NCBI GenBank assembly: GCA_022605405.1
Contig: JABYQQ010000035.1
Span: 220,582-284,581, forward strand
Direction: 5' to 3'
DNA length: 64,000 nt
Source: Earliella scabrosa
Lineage: Eukaryota > Basidiomycota > Agaricomycetes > Polyporales > Polyporaceae
Both the position numbers and the translations under genes were made by a program. This document shows, piece after piece, positions 34,601 to 45,833 of this stretch. The notes under the pieces are model-generated. The model was not told the DNA's origin. It did not search any database and saw only the letters and a list, made by a program, of their open reading frames with translations. Each line of letters starts with the position of its first letter. Positions within the stretch are counted from its first letter, which is position 1.

Positions 34601-36072
34601 ATGAATTTGATTCTCGTACCGCAATCCTGATACCCTGGCCACTTTGTTCCCGCCAACGCTGCATCTGTTCCCAAAGTGTGTAAGATCCCTGTGTCCAAGG
34701 CTCAGATCAGTTCAATGCGGCACATGCAAAGACGACCAGCGGACAACCGAGGTTTCGCCGAAGCGACTAACAAGTTTCCCTGCCTTGAGGACGTCGCAGG
34801 GCGAGCTCCATTCAAGACGGTGTACAGTCTCACGGATTCGTGAAGGGAATACAAACAGTGATGTATTCTTTGGAGCGCTGTGATCTGTCAGGTAGACGTA
34901 TCAACTTCAAACTCGAGTCACTGATAGTCCGCGATAAGCGGGACTACTTACTCGTAGCATGTATACACGAGAGAGCCGTTATGTCTTGAGGGGGGCCTAG
35001 CAGGTCCGCGCTTGTTACTGAGAATCCGTCGTCTGTATGCCGAGTCGCTGGGAGGCTCCACGTCGTAATCGTTATCGCTTCAACAGATCAAGGTGGATAT
35101 GGTGGCTAGGGTAAGTATACTTCAAGCGACTTCGGCTAGTCAGTATCAGACTAGACTATTGACAAGAGGACAGACGTACGGATGCTATGGGCAAAGCATG
35201 AGGCCGGTACTTAATCGTATCGAAGGGACGCGAGTTGGAAGCGCCGGATCATTTGGCGTACTAACCGTTGATGGCGGTGTCATTCCCGTTTAGGCAAGTG
35301 TCGTGGTTCGCGAGATCTGACCAGTCTTCGGGTGGCTGCCAGACTTTTTTTTTGGGTTCCTTGTTTTACGCCCTGGAGGGCCGTGCCCTATGGTAGGCGT
35401 AGCCGTACATGGTATCTAGCGTGTGGAGCAGGACAGAAGGGGTCACCGAGCAGGGGTAGAGGGGAGAGAGGATTAAGTCGAGGCGGACGACTATCGCCAT
35501 TAGTGAGTCGCCGTAAGGCGGGTGGTAGGGTAGGTAGTAGTAGAGAGGTGGAATGCATATGAGGAGAGAGGGATAGCATAACACGGGCTCCCCATTGCAC
35601 ACAGTCCCCGCCGCTCCTGACCGTCAAGTAGCGGTAGGAAAACGGGTTATAAACCTCCCGCCCTTCTGAGGGCTGCTGCGCCCCCGGGCTGTTGCCTCTT
35701 GCGGCGGGAGGGTACACGCGACAATTACCTCGGCGCGTGTCGGAACTCCCCGCTCCCAGAGCGTGAGGGCTGCGCGCACTGTAGCCGTATCTACAGCGGC
35801 AGCCGTTGGTCTCGAGTCGTATGCACCGGTGTGCCAGACTTCAGTGAGAAGTAACATTATCATTCTACAATGTGTACTCAACTAACACATGCTATACTAA
35901 ATTACTGCCCCTGTCAACAATCAAAAGGCTGTAGACCGTAAAGTGACCAGATCAGTAAAGCCCGACTAATGTCAAATCTAGGTACGAGTAAGTGTGGAAG
36001 TCGATGCATGATCAGCATCACAAGAACCCCTATGTTATAAGCAATAGCAATAAAGGAACAACACCAGCTCTC
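28651..36072. other. 7.4-kb region with no supported gene
   Basis: Long open frames overlap on both strands at 27.9-30.1 kb, but none has splice structure, motif or sensible composition. Short features seen are a GGAAGCT triplicate near 30907-30927, a short inverted repeat TACGAGAA/TTCTCGTA at 34589-34618, and a T-run near 35345. I could not identify a transposon, RNA gene or pseudogene. Confidence 0.5.
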
Positions 36073-37908
36073 TCACGAGTCCCAGATAGCACCGAACGCG
36101 GGGATACCCCTGCTCATCATGCCATAGACAATCTTGCGCGTCAGTGGCTCATTCGAGATCACCACCACGGCCTCCGCATTGAACTCGCGGACCATCCGAT
36201 ATGTCAGCTTCACCATGTCTGGCTTTCCATGTACCCGCGTATCTGTGAGGGGCACAAAGCACAATCGGCATCTCACGAACGCAAGCATGTGGGGCGCTCG
36301 CAAGCACTCACCATAGATGAGCGCGTTCGGGTTCGCCTCAATGAGCGAGTCGACGAGCGGGTCGCCAAAAGTCTTCCGCACCGCCGGCGCAGTCCACAGC
36401 AGCTGAATCTCGGTCTTCTTCGCGTACACGACCGGTGCGAGCGGTGCGATCCCGCTGCCCGTCCCGACCAGTACGACCCGACGGAAGAGCGGGGTGACTG
36501 CAACGACGCCATAGCAGGGGACGCCGCGCACCCACATCTCCCTCTTACCCTCGGGCTCCGCGATCTCCTTGCTCGTCCAGTCGCCCGCCCTCGAGATGAT
36601 CGCGCTGTAGCCAGGCGTTCCGGGGACGGAAATAGTCGCGAACGAGTGCCACTCGAGGAGCGGGCTGTGGGAGAGGCGGACGAAGTGGCCGGGGTGCGTG
36701 TTCACGTAGTCGAAGTGAAGGCGGACGCAGTGGTCGGAGAGCACCTCGGCGCGGACAGGCACTTTGCGGAGGCGCAGCCAGGGAAGGATGATGGAGCAGG
36801 TCATGATGAGGGTAAGCCAGAAGGGCGGGGAGCGCACGACTGCGTTCCCGAGGGTCTGGGTGGGCGTCTGGTAGTCACGGATGAGGAAGACGACCTGTGT
36901 GCGCACGGCAAGCGATGAATACGGGTAAGTGAATAAAAAAAGCTATGACTCACGAGGCACCAGACGAGCGCAATGGCCGTCCACCCACAGAAGCGGTGCG
37001 TCATCTCGAAGGTGTCGTGGTGTCGAGAGCGAATCTTGGGGTGGGCAAAGACAATCATTCCAACAAGGAGTGCTAGGATAATGTAGGTGAAGACCAGTGT
37101 TGGGATGGTGATCTAATGCGAGCATTAGCACACAGTCTTCCCGCATCGTCAAGTCACATACCTGCTCCTGGTGGAGGAACTGGCGCGTAGCTTGAGCCGC
37201 GAAGAGGATGAGCCATATTGTGCCGCTGACGGCAGCACCTGAGTGAACTAGTGCAAGGTGAACTATGCGTGAGCATCGCCATCACGGTCTCATCAACGCA
37301 TCTCACGTACTTCCGCCGATACTGTAGACCCGGGCAATCACCCTTCGCATCCACAGTGGCCACCTAGCCCCAACACACGGGTTAGCCAATGATTGCAAAT
37401 CGCAGAAGGAGCAAGCTACTCACGATCTCGGCGTCCAGCATGCGACGGTGAAGAACGCGTTGATGACATAGTCTTGGCGCATAAGAATCGCAACAAAGAT
37501 GTTCGCGATCGCGATCTTCCCGAGATACAGTGCATTGGCGCCCCTAACGCAAGCTGTGATGAAGATCGCCATGTTCGTTACGAACACGACACTGAATAGC
37601 CGGCGATAGAGCGAGAAAATCTGGAAGCGGAGATTCCGGAGGAATTGCCCGTGCGTCTTCTCCGGAAGGTCATCCTCGAGGTAGCCTTCCCAAGATGGCA
37701 CGCCTTTCTCGACGGTCGAGACTTGGCTCTTGAGATCGGAAGTAGATGAAACTGCCGTGGAGGCATTAGTCGACCTGGCGAGCGCGTAGGAGACGGTAGG
37801 AAGGTCGTGGTGCGCAGCTGCTGGGGCGGTAGGGAGTGCGAGAGTAACCGTTGAGGATGTTGCGCTGTTCTCCTGAACGGGAGTCAGAGTTCCATCGTTA
37901 GAAGGCAT
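36073..37908 (-). CDS. tmpA: TmpA-like integral membrane flavoprotein/oxidoreductase
   Basis: Six exons in phase (37908-37424, 37363-37311, 37262-37162, 37112-36954, 36894-36312, 36242-36073), 516 residues. After a Ser/Thr-rich cytosolic N terminus come several membrane segments (VVFVTNMAIFITACV, TIPTLVFTYIILALLVGMIV, FCGWTAIALVW). A ferredoxin-reductase-like half follows, with a FAD-type stretch (GHFVRLSHSPLLEWHSFATIS) and the nucleotide-binding loop VLVGTGSGIAPLAPV. It ends MMSRGIPAFGAIWDS, the ending I associate with the fungal TmpA family. In Aspergillus nidulans TmpA is a membrane flavoprotein needed for normal conidiation signalling (known). Function here is inferred only from similarity. 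A TATA-like GTATATC lies at about 37997-38003 on the minus strand. Confidence 0.8.
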
Positions 37909-40241
37909 CGCGGCTGATTGTTGAGTAGCGAGGGAGTGCGGTAGAAGAGGTGTAGCTGGATGATGCTGGAGACCATTCGCAGCACGCTGCTCCTAGATAT
38001 ACCCCCGCCATCTCCCCCGTCCCCGACTGTCGCGAGCGGGGGCGGCTAGCTTCCGTACGGACGTCGGTGCAAGCAAAACGGCGCGTGAGAAAGGCAAGCA
38101 TTGCAGAGCGTGCCGGGTGGAGTAGGATTCCTTGTTGGACAGACATACTGGAAATTGACATGTACAGTCCACAGCTTGCCACGGAGGCTTTACGGCCTAC
38201 TCCTCGCCCGATCTAGGCCCTGCCAGGAACACCGGAGGGGACGGAAGCTCGGTACCGATGCCCTCATCTCTTCTCTGCAGTGGAATCGTGGTGTTGTTTC
38301 TGAGACCCTCTAAGGGCATCGTACATTGAGTGCTGGTCTCTACTCGCTGGGCGCATCGGTCATGCATCCCGCTGCTGGGAGTTACGGTTGCCACTAAGCG
38401 TCCGTGAGCGCTGGAGAAGCTTGCGAACGGACGAGGAGCGCGTGAACTATGGGACGGATGTCAGCAAACTGCACCACACGTGGGAGTCGGGAATGCGGCG
38501 CCACGAGGGTCAGCCACAGCACCGACTTGTCAGGTGTACCGGATCGCTGCTGACAGTGACAGAATCTGATAAGACACACCTTGAAGTTGCAGCTGCCGCC
38601 CTCTTGTTGGACACTCGGAGTATACAGCGTAGTATTGATCCGCAATGTCTCTGCGTTGCACTGGGGGATGATGGGCCTAGACACGGAATTTTTGCCGTCC
38701 TAGATAATGATTTCGGCTGCTCACGAGTCGGATTATGACTCGCAGGCCTGAGGTCATTCGTAGGCTACCTGAGATTGGACTGACTGGCGGTTAGTCACTC
38801 GACCAACTAGATGCGCACCACTTCTAGCAATCGCAATCATCCTACACTTACACGACCTCGTAGACGTGTGCTTTCTTCCAGCGTGGTTCTCGGCTCATGG
38901 CGGCAGTGGTTCGTATGCTGCAGCGAAATGCGATGTGTCCGTAGCATCGGTGCCGTTGGATTGAGTCTAGACCATGCTTTGACATGACACTGCATGGCCC
39001 AGACCTGGAATGCTGTGAAAGCCGAGAGCAGATGCTCAGGAGGCTCGTGGCGCGCTGTGTTGGAGTCTGTCATTGTGTCAGATAGGCTGCAATAGTTGAA
39101 AAGTTGAGACGCCGGGACATGAACTTACCAATCGGGACCCGATTTCGCACAGCCTAGCAGTCAATACACCAAGTAAGTACCAAGTCTTGTTGAGCACCCT
39201 ACGACAGGGAACATGGAGGAAGTGTGCCAGCGTCATCACAGCGTGGTTCAAGTTTCGTCGGGGACTTCGGCCCGGGGATTCTGTGACAGACGCGTCGCGT
39301 CACACTAGGTCACACTTCTTGCGAGACCGACGACAAGCGCTTACGTCAGACGCTTGCGATTAATTGCGAGCGAAGCGAGCATACCCATTAGGAGGTGACC
39401 GATTGCACTTCGCGGGGACAAACAAGTACAAATTTCACGGTACAGGCGCCCGTAGCAACCCCTCCTGCCACCACAGATCCTGGGCACGCATATGACCTCC
39501 GATCCCCTTCAAATCTTGCACATGGGTCAGTCATTACTTTTTCGATCTCTGTGGCAACTTTGAGAGGGAATGGATCGGAACCTGCTGAGTTATGAACTCA
39601 CTACCTCCGAGGCGTGGTTGAGGATCAAGCGCCGGCTTAGGCGCCTATCCCTGCTGGGGGCGTAGCGAGCAACACCGTGCTAACGGAGACTAAGTAGTAT
39701 CGCCAGTGACAACGACCAAGACTTGGACTTCTCTCCGCTCCTGCCAGTGGTATGCCTCGGTACGCCAATTTCTTCTAAATATCATGTTATGATGTACGTG
39801 GTAGCTGGAAACGGAGTGACTAGGATTTACTACAGCCTTTCAACACTCCTCGGCCGAGTGACACATTCCAGTTCAAGCCGCTTGGTGACCCAGTTACTAC
39901 AGTGCGAGGTCGGAGGAACCAATGCAAACCATCAGCATACGCTAAGCGTTTACCTGCTATTGGTCTCTCAGCTTGGCGCTCAGCCAATATTTGACTTCTG
40001 TACCACAGGGCCCATCAGAGCGACAAAGGCCCCTCCTGCTGAGCGGCCCAAAGCGTTGAAACTCATCTGCGTCACCCCTGATCGACAGTCGTTGTAATAG
40101 AGGCATCGTTTGCTCAAAGGTATATGCTTTCTCACTATGGCTATGATGCTAGGGCTTTGACTGGACGGAGACGACCACAGAAGAGACAAGCATGCGTCCG
40201 CCGGACTTCGCTGAACCTGAAGTGCTATGATGCTGCCAGTA
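37909..40241. other. Intergenic, no supported gene
   Basis: Contains the TmpA promoter side at its left end. The ORFs seen are short and have no splice partners. No repeat of note. Confidence 0.5.
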
Positions 40242-40249
40242 TTTATACA
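40242..40249 (+). promoter_or_regulatory. TATA-like box of the 40.3-kb gene
   Basis: TTTATACA about 99 bp upstream of the ATG at 40348, at a normal core-promoter distance. Confidence 0.45.
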
Positions 40250-40347
40250 TGGCCCCCGTATGATGTCTCGTTCATCTGCCCGCTCTCTGCGCTCTTCAGC
40301 TAACAGCTCGCCACTAACCTCTGCTCTCATACCCTCCGGCCTCCACC

Positions 40348-40845
40348 ATGCTATCGCCGGCCCACCAGACCTACCTCGACTCTTCGTAAGTACGTTTCGA
40401 AACTGAGATGGTCAGCCTTCTTACGCGTTTGACCGACCAGTGAATCTCATATTGACCCACAAGCGGTTAGCCTTTCGTCGCCCGAAGAAAAACGGGCTGC
40501 AGAGGAGGTTCTATACGCTCTGTCAGTGCTCCAACCAAACAGTAGCATATCGCACGAAGAGCGAGAGAGGCTCGCTGCCTCGCTAGGAGTAAGCGGGATG
40601 ATTTCAGCACTTGTGAAGTACAGGCTGTAAGTGATGTTCTCCTCATCGCCGTGGGCTGTACTGAGGTTGAGGCTCCCTATCGGCACAGAATCAGTCCGGG
40701 AGCGGTACAGTCTCACTCGGTCAACGATTCTCGCATATCGTGGCAGTCAGAGACTCCTTCCTCCTCTGGCTCGAACGGACCCTCAGACGATCTGGACCGT
40801 CGTGCATCGTTCCTCGGACCATCATCCCAAAATTCGTCCCATTGA
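40348..40845 (+). CDS. Small orphan protein, three exons
   Basis: Exons 40348-40385, 40441-40626 and 40689-40845 join in phase through canonical introns (GTAAGT..CAG, GTAAGT..CAG), giving 126 residues. The central part looks helical and charged (SSPEEKRAAEEVLYALSVLQ, SHEERERLAASLGVSGMISA). The last exon is Ser-rich and hydrophilic. I recognise no family. Support comes from the three exons keeping frame, the TATA-like box, and the balanced helical core. Confidence 0.6.
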
Positions 40846-41624
40846 GAGGGAATAGCCCTCTGTTCTATCGCTGGCGGCGGAAGGCGACCACACCTTCATG
40901 CGCTTGCCTAGGATGTAGTCAATGATGTACCCGGTCTTAGTTCGCGTGGTCATGAATTTTCTCTGCTGCGCGTACTCACTCACTGGGATCGTGGGTTACA
41001 TTGGAGGGTCGAATGAACAACCACGACTCGTGTAGTACGGTCATAACCAAAACCACTCGCGAACACCATATCGCGGTCCGCTCCTGCCAGTCATTCGCCG
41101 CTATGACAAGACCACACTGCAGAAGTCCAACGCGCTTGCGCACCTCACTGCTATGACTGCCAAATGGTCGGACGCAATGGAAGACCCAGTGGTGAATGCG
41201 CCCAATGCCGCCCGCCGCCCCAAAGCAAAAGCGCCGGCCATTGACGGCGCCCTTTGTGTCGCAATGCGCGACGCAAAGCAAAGCGTGTGGCCTTGTCCAA
41301 GCTCCCTCATTCGCGTGGTCATACATAAGGATGCTGCTGCACGTCTTGTTCCGCATCTGCATCTTCCCGCCATCTCGACACCGACTTGAGCGCATCCCAG
41401 CCACAACTTCAAGCGAAGATGCCGAGAATCATTACGCGGTTCACGCCACCAGTCACGGTCGCTCCTGGAGAGTACCTGGTATGCGTACACGAACATTACA
41501 CGAAGACGGCTCGAAATGAGCGGTGGCATGACGAGGACGCGCGAAAGGAGCATGAGAGGTATGGTGGTTTCATATCTCTTGTGCGCGCGAGAGCGCTTAT
41601 GGTCAAGCCACCAGATTCCTCGCG
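40846..41624. other. Intergenic
   Basis: Open frames at 41101-41679 (-) and 41386-41946 (+) overlap the next gene in other frames and show no motif. Confidence 0.45.
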
Positions 41625-42491
41625 ATGGAGTCGCTACAGTATTCTCCGCCCCGATCCCCATCGCCTCTACCAACCCCAACTATCGCGTTCACATCACCCA
41701 ATACGGACGCTGCAAGCATACGCTCGACGCGCGGAGGACCTATCCCACAGAACCACACCTATACCACACCTACTGCGACCCCCGCGAGCGTCCGAAAGTC
41801 AGCCACACCTGCGCGCAAGACGTACAAGCGTCTCGCCGCGGCCGAGCGGAAGCTCGCGCTTCAGGCTGCGGTCCGCAAGCGGACCGCGAAGGCGGATACG
41901 CCCGAGGCGGACGCTCCTGCGACCCCTGCAGCTGCGCGCGCGATAGTGTGCAAGTGGCAAGGGTGTAAGCAGCGCCTCGCGAATGGGAGCGAGTTGTGGA
42001 GGCACATCGAGACCGTCCATGATCCTCTGGGAGAGGGCGGGTCCGACGTGGACGAGGGCTACGAGGACGATTCTTGCGACAAGGACGAACACATGGAGAT
42101 CGACGCTCCCCAGATCGCAATGGATCCCGACAGCGCAGAAGAAGACGAAGTTGACGAACCCGACGTCGGCGCAACGCGTCACTGTCATCACGACAGAGTC
42201 GTAGAGTCCGCCTCAGCACGGCGCGCATCCGGATGGTGCGGACGCAGCACGAAGCTGCAGCACTACATGGACCGATACCAGACGAAGATCCGGTGCGAGT
42301 GGGAGCGGTGCACGACCACAATCCAGTTCGCGGGATTGAGACGCCACATCGAGTCCAAGCACTCAGGGTTGCGCAACACTTGCTGTCCGAAGGGATGCGG
42401 GTACTGGACGAACCGGCCAGACATGATGCCTAGACATGCCCAAAAGTGCCATTATCGGGGTCCGAAGAGGCAGGCTACGGTGGAGGAGTAA
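41625..42491 (+). CDS. C2H2-type zinc-finger protein
   Basis: A single-exon ORF of 288 residues. Three Cys/His modules are visible: CKWQGCKQRL...HIETVH near residue 110, CEWERCTTTI...HIESKH near 224, and CCPKGCGYW...HAQKCH near 251. The first 100 residues are Pro/Thr/Lys-rich, and an acidic stretch (EEDEVDEPDV) lies between fingers 1 and 2. It is probably a nuclear nucleic-acid-binding protein. A small intron between about 42165 and 42215 is possible. The finger style (CxxxxC with H-x4-H) resembles the protein at 5.6 kb, but the N-terminal domain of that protein is absent. Confidence 0.7.
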   Translation: MESLQYSPPRSPSPLPTPTIAFTSPNTDAASIRSTRGGPIPQNHTYTTPTATPASVRKSATPARKTYKRLAAAERKLALQAAVRKRTAKADTPEADAPATPAAARAIVCKWQGCKQRLANGSELWRHIETVHDPLGEGGSDVDEGYEDDSCDKDEHMEIDAPQIAMDPDSAEEDEVDEPDVGATRHCHHDRVVESASARRASGWCGRSTKLQHYMDRYQTKIRCEWERCTTTIQFAGLRRHIESKHSGLRNTCCPKGCGYWTNRPDMMPRHAQKCHYRGPKRQATVEE

Positions 42492-43534
42492 CTAACCTCG
42501 TTGTATCCCCACGCCAAAACATACTACAATTGAGATTATTATAGATGTGACATGCGCCGGGCCTTAGTCGTCCTGGACAACATGTTCCTGGACACGACAG
42601 TGGTCCAGGTCTCGAAACCAGTAAAGTCGCATCAATCTGGGGTGGGAAAGCTGACTAAACCACGTGGCTATGTGTTTCAAGTCGCCCGAAATGGCTATGG
42701 GCGGTCATGACACCTCTCCGAGCAATCCACACATCTTGGATGCCATCCAACACTTACTTATGTGAGGTATGTAGGATGCCCGTAGACGAGATGGGTTAGC
42801 ATAATGCGTAGACCCTTGACTGCAACCTACACCTCAGGTGCAAGTAGTAACTTCATGCTACAAGTTGAACCAGCCTCTACTGATGTCACTCCGTTAGGCG
42901 AACACCGAAATATGTGTACATAGCGGAAGCTGGTATGGACTTGTGAGAGTGCAGCAAGTTATTGAACTCATCTGAGAAGCACTCAAGGCAAGAGATAGGC
43001 TTGAGGTGGGGCGGGGCCCGGCAGGGCCCCGCCCCCTCCTAAGTACGAGTGTGTTTCCTGAGTCACGAGTATTCCGATGCCACTTAGCCTGATGTACAGT
43101 GAGTACTATGCCACAACATTGATGAGTGCGTTTACCACTTCGTGGCCAGGTCTGCCCGGAGGGCCCATGTTATCCCCAAGTCTGCAACATGAATATGTAG
43201 CGTTGATGAGTCGCACGCAACACTCACCTGAACCCGGCGGTCCTGGAGTAAGCCGCGCACAGGCGCTCGCTCAGCTCTTGCGGAGCTCGAAAGATGCCTC
43301 GGAGTTAACGAGGGGGCCTGAGTCGGAACGGCGGAGATTAGAATACCGCCGCGCAATCGAACTCCGACACCGCCACCTCTCAGTGTCGAACTCGAACTAC
43401 CAATGCCAGCTCCATAACTAGCTTGGGCGAATCGCTCAGCCCCACCCGATATGTATCGTAGCGGATGCACTCTATTTGACACTAGGTTCTCACCCCAGAA
43501 CTGGAGCTTCACGTGGGCAACCGTCTATGCCCGC
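42492..43534. other. Intergenic before the P450
   Basis: No secure gene. A splice-like pair lies on the minus strand near 43230/43180, but the resulting peptide ends three residues later, so it was not called. Confidence 0.45.
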
Positions 43535-43541
43535 TATAAAG
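43535..43541 (+). promoter_or_regulatory. TATA box of the P450 gene
   Basis: TATAAAG 35-41 bp upstream of the chosen ATG at 43576. This spacing supports a very short leader and favours the 43576 start or the in-frame Met at 43564. Confidence 0.5.
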
Positions 43542-43575
43542 CGAGCTCGGAGGCTGGTGCCTGGTGCAACTCACA

Positions 43576-45833
43576 ATGGCTCTGTCATCTGCTCAAGTAG
43601 CTGCAGCCGTGCTGTGTGCAACCTTGGGTCTTTGGGCGTGGGCTCGGAGTTGCAGGGCGAACCACCTGCCTCATCCGCCCGGTCCGCCGGGGCTTCCACT
43701 CATTGGCAATCTGCTCGACGTGCCCAGTCCACAGGGCTCTCCATGGGAGACATACAACGAATGGAGCCGCCGATATAGTACGTTTCCCTGCTCTAACATG
43801 CACTTACGCATTCCGATGACTCTGACCCTCCATAGGCTCTGATATCATTCGCATCTCGGTGGTCGGGATGAACATCGTCATCACCAACTCTGTGGAAGCC
43901 ACCAACGAGCTACTCGAGAAACGCTCTGGGATCTACTCTGATAGGTGGTGTATCTCAATGATATCTTGGAAGCTGGGCATCTGACTGTTGAACCGACGCC
44001 GCGTCTTATCTTTTCTGTGCAGGCCCCAACTGGTCATGCTTGACGAACTGTGAGTCCTTCGACGCCCATGCTTTCCTAATTTCCTCCTGACGTCATCGCT
44101 GACACTCGTGTTCCTTGCCAGGTGCGGGTTCGGTTGGGGAATGGGATTCCTTCCCTACAGTGAGTCATGGAGACTGTCCAGGAAGATGGCCAATCAAGAA
44201 TTGCGCATGGGCGCCGTCGAGCGTTACAGGCAGAGCGAGCAGCGGGCGACGGTTCAGCTCATGCTCAAGATGCACCAGCACCCTGACCAGCTGATGGAGA
44301 ATCTTCGTTTGTGCGTCAAATCGGAGCTCATGTACATGCAATTCCACAGCGTACTGATGCCTCCCACAGTCATGCAGGTTCCGCCATTCTCTCCATCGCA
44401 TACGACATCAATGTCAAGTCGTTGCACGACCCGTACATCACCATCGCGGAAGCCGCCACTGAGTCTATCTCACAATCGACGAGCGCCGGCTCATACTTCG
44501 TGGATATCTTCCCATTCCGTTAGTTGTCCCCATGCTCTGAGATTCAGACGGGTAGCTCACCCCCTTGGACTTCTAGTGAAGCATGTCCCCCAGTGGGTAC
44601 CGGGCGCTCGATTCCAGACGCAGGCGAAGGTCTGGAAGGCTGCAATTGACAAGTCACGGGACGTCCCGTACGAGCGCACGCTGCAGCGTCTGGTGAGCTT
44701 GTCATCCAGAGCAATCCAGTAGGCTCCTGATGGATGACCGGTCCGTACGACAAGCAATCTGGAGACCTCGGTGACTGCGCAGCCAAATCCCTCCTGGAAG
44801 CATATGGGGACGGCACTAAAGATCCACAGTACATTGACCAAATCTTACGGGCCACCCTCGGCTCGATGTACATAGGTCAGGACCATGAGACTTCTTGTAT
44901 GTAAATGGTGGTTATGCTCAAGGCTGACCGTTGCTTATGATAGGCGGCACGGAGTCGGTACGCGGCTGAACAGGCTTTGCAAGTTCCCGTGCTCACTAGG
45001 TCCATTATTCATAGACAGCCTCTGCCCTCGGGTCGTTCTTCCTTGCAATGACGCTTTACCCAGAGGTGCAAGCGAAGGCTCGCAAACAGCTGGATCAAGT
45101 CGTCGGTACGCAGAGGCTACCCAACTTCTCGGACCGGGCGTCCCTGCCCTACATCGATGCCATCGTGAAGGAGGCCCTTCGCTGGAATCCGGTAGTACCT
45201 ATCAGTGCGTGCCAAGTTATTCTTTGTTGACGAAGGGTTGACAAACATCGTGACAGACTTCCCGCACATGCTCACTACGGACGACGTCTACAATGGCTAC
45301 TACCTCCCGAAGGGTACACTTGTTGTCGCGAACTCATGGTGCGTTCAGGGAGTCACGATAGCTCGCATTTCTCATCGTCACCACTCGTTCCCTTTAGGCA
45401 GTTCCTCCACGACGAGGAAATATACCATGACCCTCTGGCATTCAACCCAAACCGCTTCCTGCGCGCGGACGGGTCCCTCGACCCCGACGTGCGCGACCCC
45501 TCCGCCGCATTCGGTTTCGGACGCCGGATCTGCGTCGGACGGTACTTGGCGATCGAGTCAATGTGGATCGCGATTGCCTGCGTGCTCAGCCTCTTCGACA
45601 TCAGGAAGGTGGTCGGAAGGTGGTCGGAGAAGACGGGAAGGAGATCACACCCAATGCGGAGTACATCCGTGGTTTCGTCTGGTGCGTTCCTTCCTTTACC
45701 GTCAGCTGTGCGCGAGATTCATCCACCCACTCGACTCGTCTGCTGCAGGCACCCGAAGCCCTTCCCGTGCGTCATCGCGCCGCGTTCGAAGGACCATGAA
45801 GCGCTGCTGATGGCGGCCGCCGAGCTCGGCTGA
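43576..45833 (+). CDS. Cytochrome P450 monooxygenase with an 11-bp frameshifting duplication
   Basis: Membrane-anchored haem-thiolate monooxygenase, substrate unknown. Exons: 43576-43777, 43836-43944, 44023-44049, 44122-44310, 44370-44518, 44577-44692, 44755-44875, 44944-44957, 45015-45204, 45257-45338, 45398-45681, 45749-45833. Visible motifs are the N-terminal hydrophobic anchor and PPGPPGLPLIGN, GGTES (I-helix), EALR 362-365, NPNRF, and the haem loop FGFGRRICVG 438-447 with Cys445. In the last large exon the unit AGGTGGTCGGA is present twice in tandem (45606-45627). Removing one copy restores DIRKVVGEDGKEITPN and the family C terminus (518 residues). As written, normal splicing leads to a frameshift about 30 residues after the haem Cys. 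The frame also stays open if the last intron (67 nt) is retained, because 11 + 67 is a multiple of 3. Confidence 0.85.

Noticed and set aside
34589..34618. Short inverted repeat TACGAGAA/TTCTCGTA as a terminator or small hairpin RNA
   Set aside because: Only eight paired bases, with no gene context; expected by chance.
43132..43512. Possible small minus-strand gene with a GTGAGT..TTGCAG intron
   Set aside because: The splice pair looks good, but the spliced frame ends after three codons, and the peptide has no recognisable character.
44692..44754. Apparent stop and frameshift in the P450 after ERTLQRL
   Set aside because: A GTGAGC..ACAAG intron (44693-44754) removes the stop and restores phase, so it is not a mutation.
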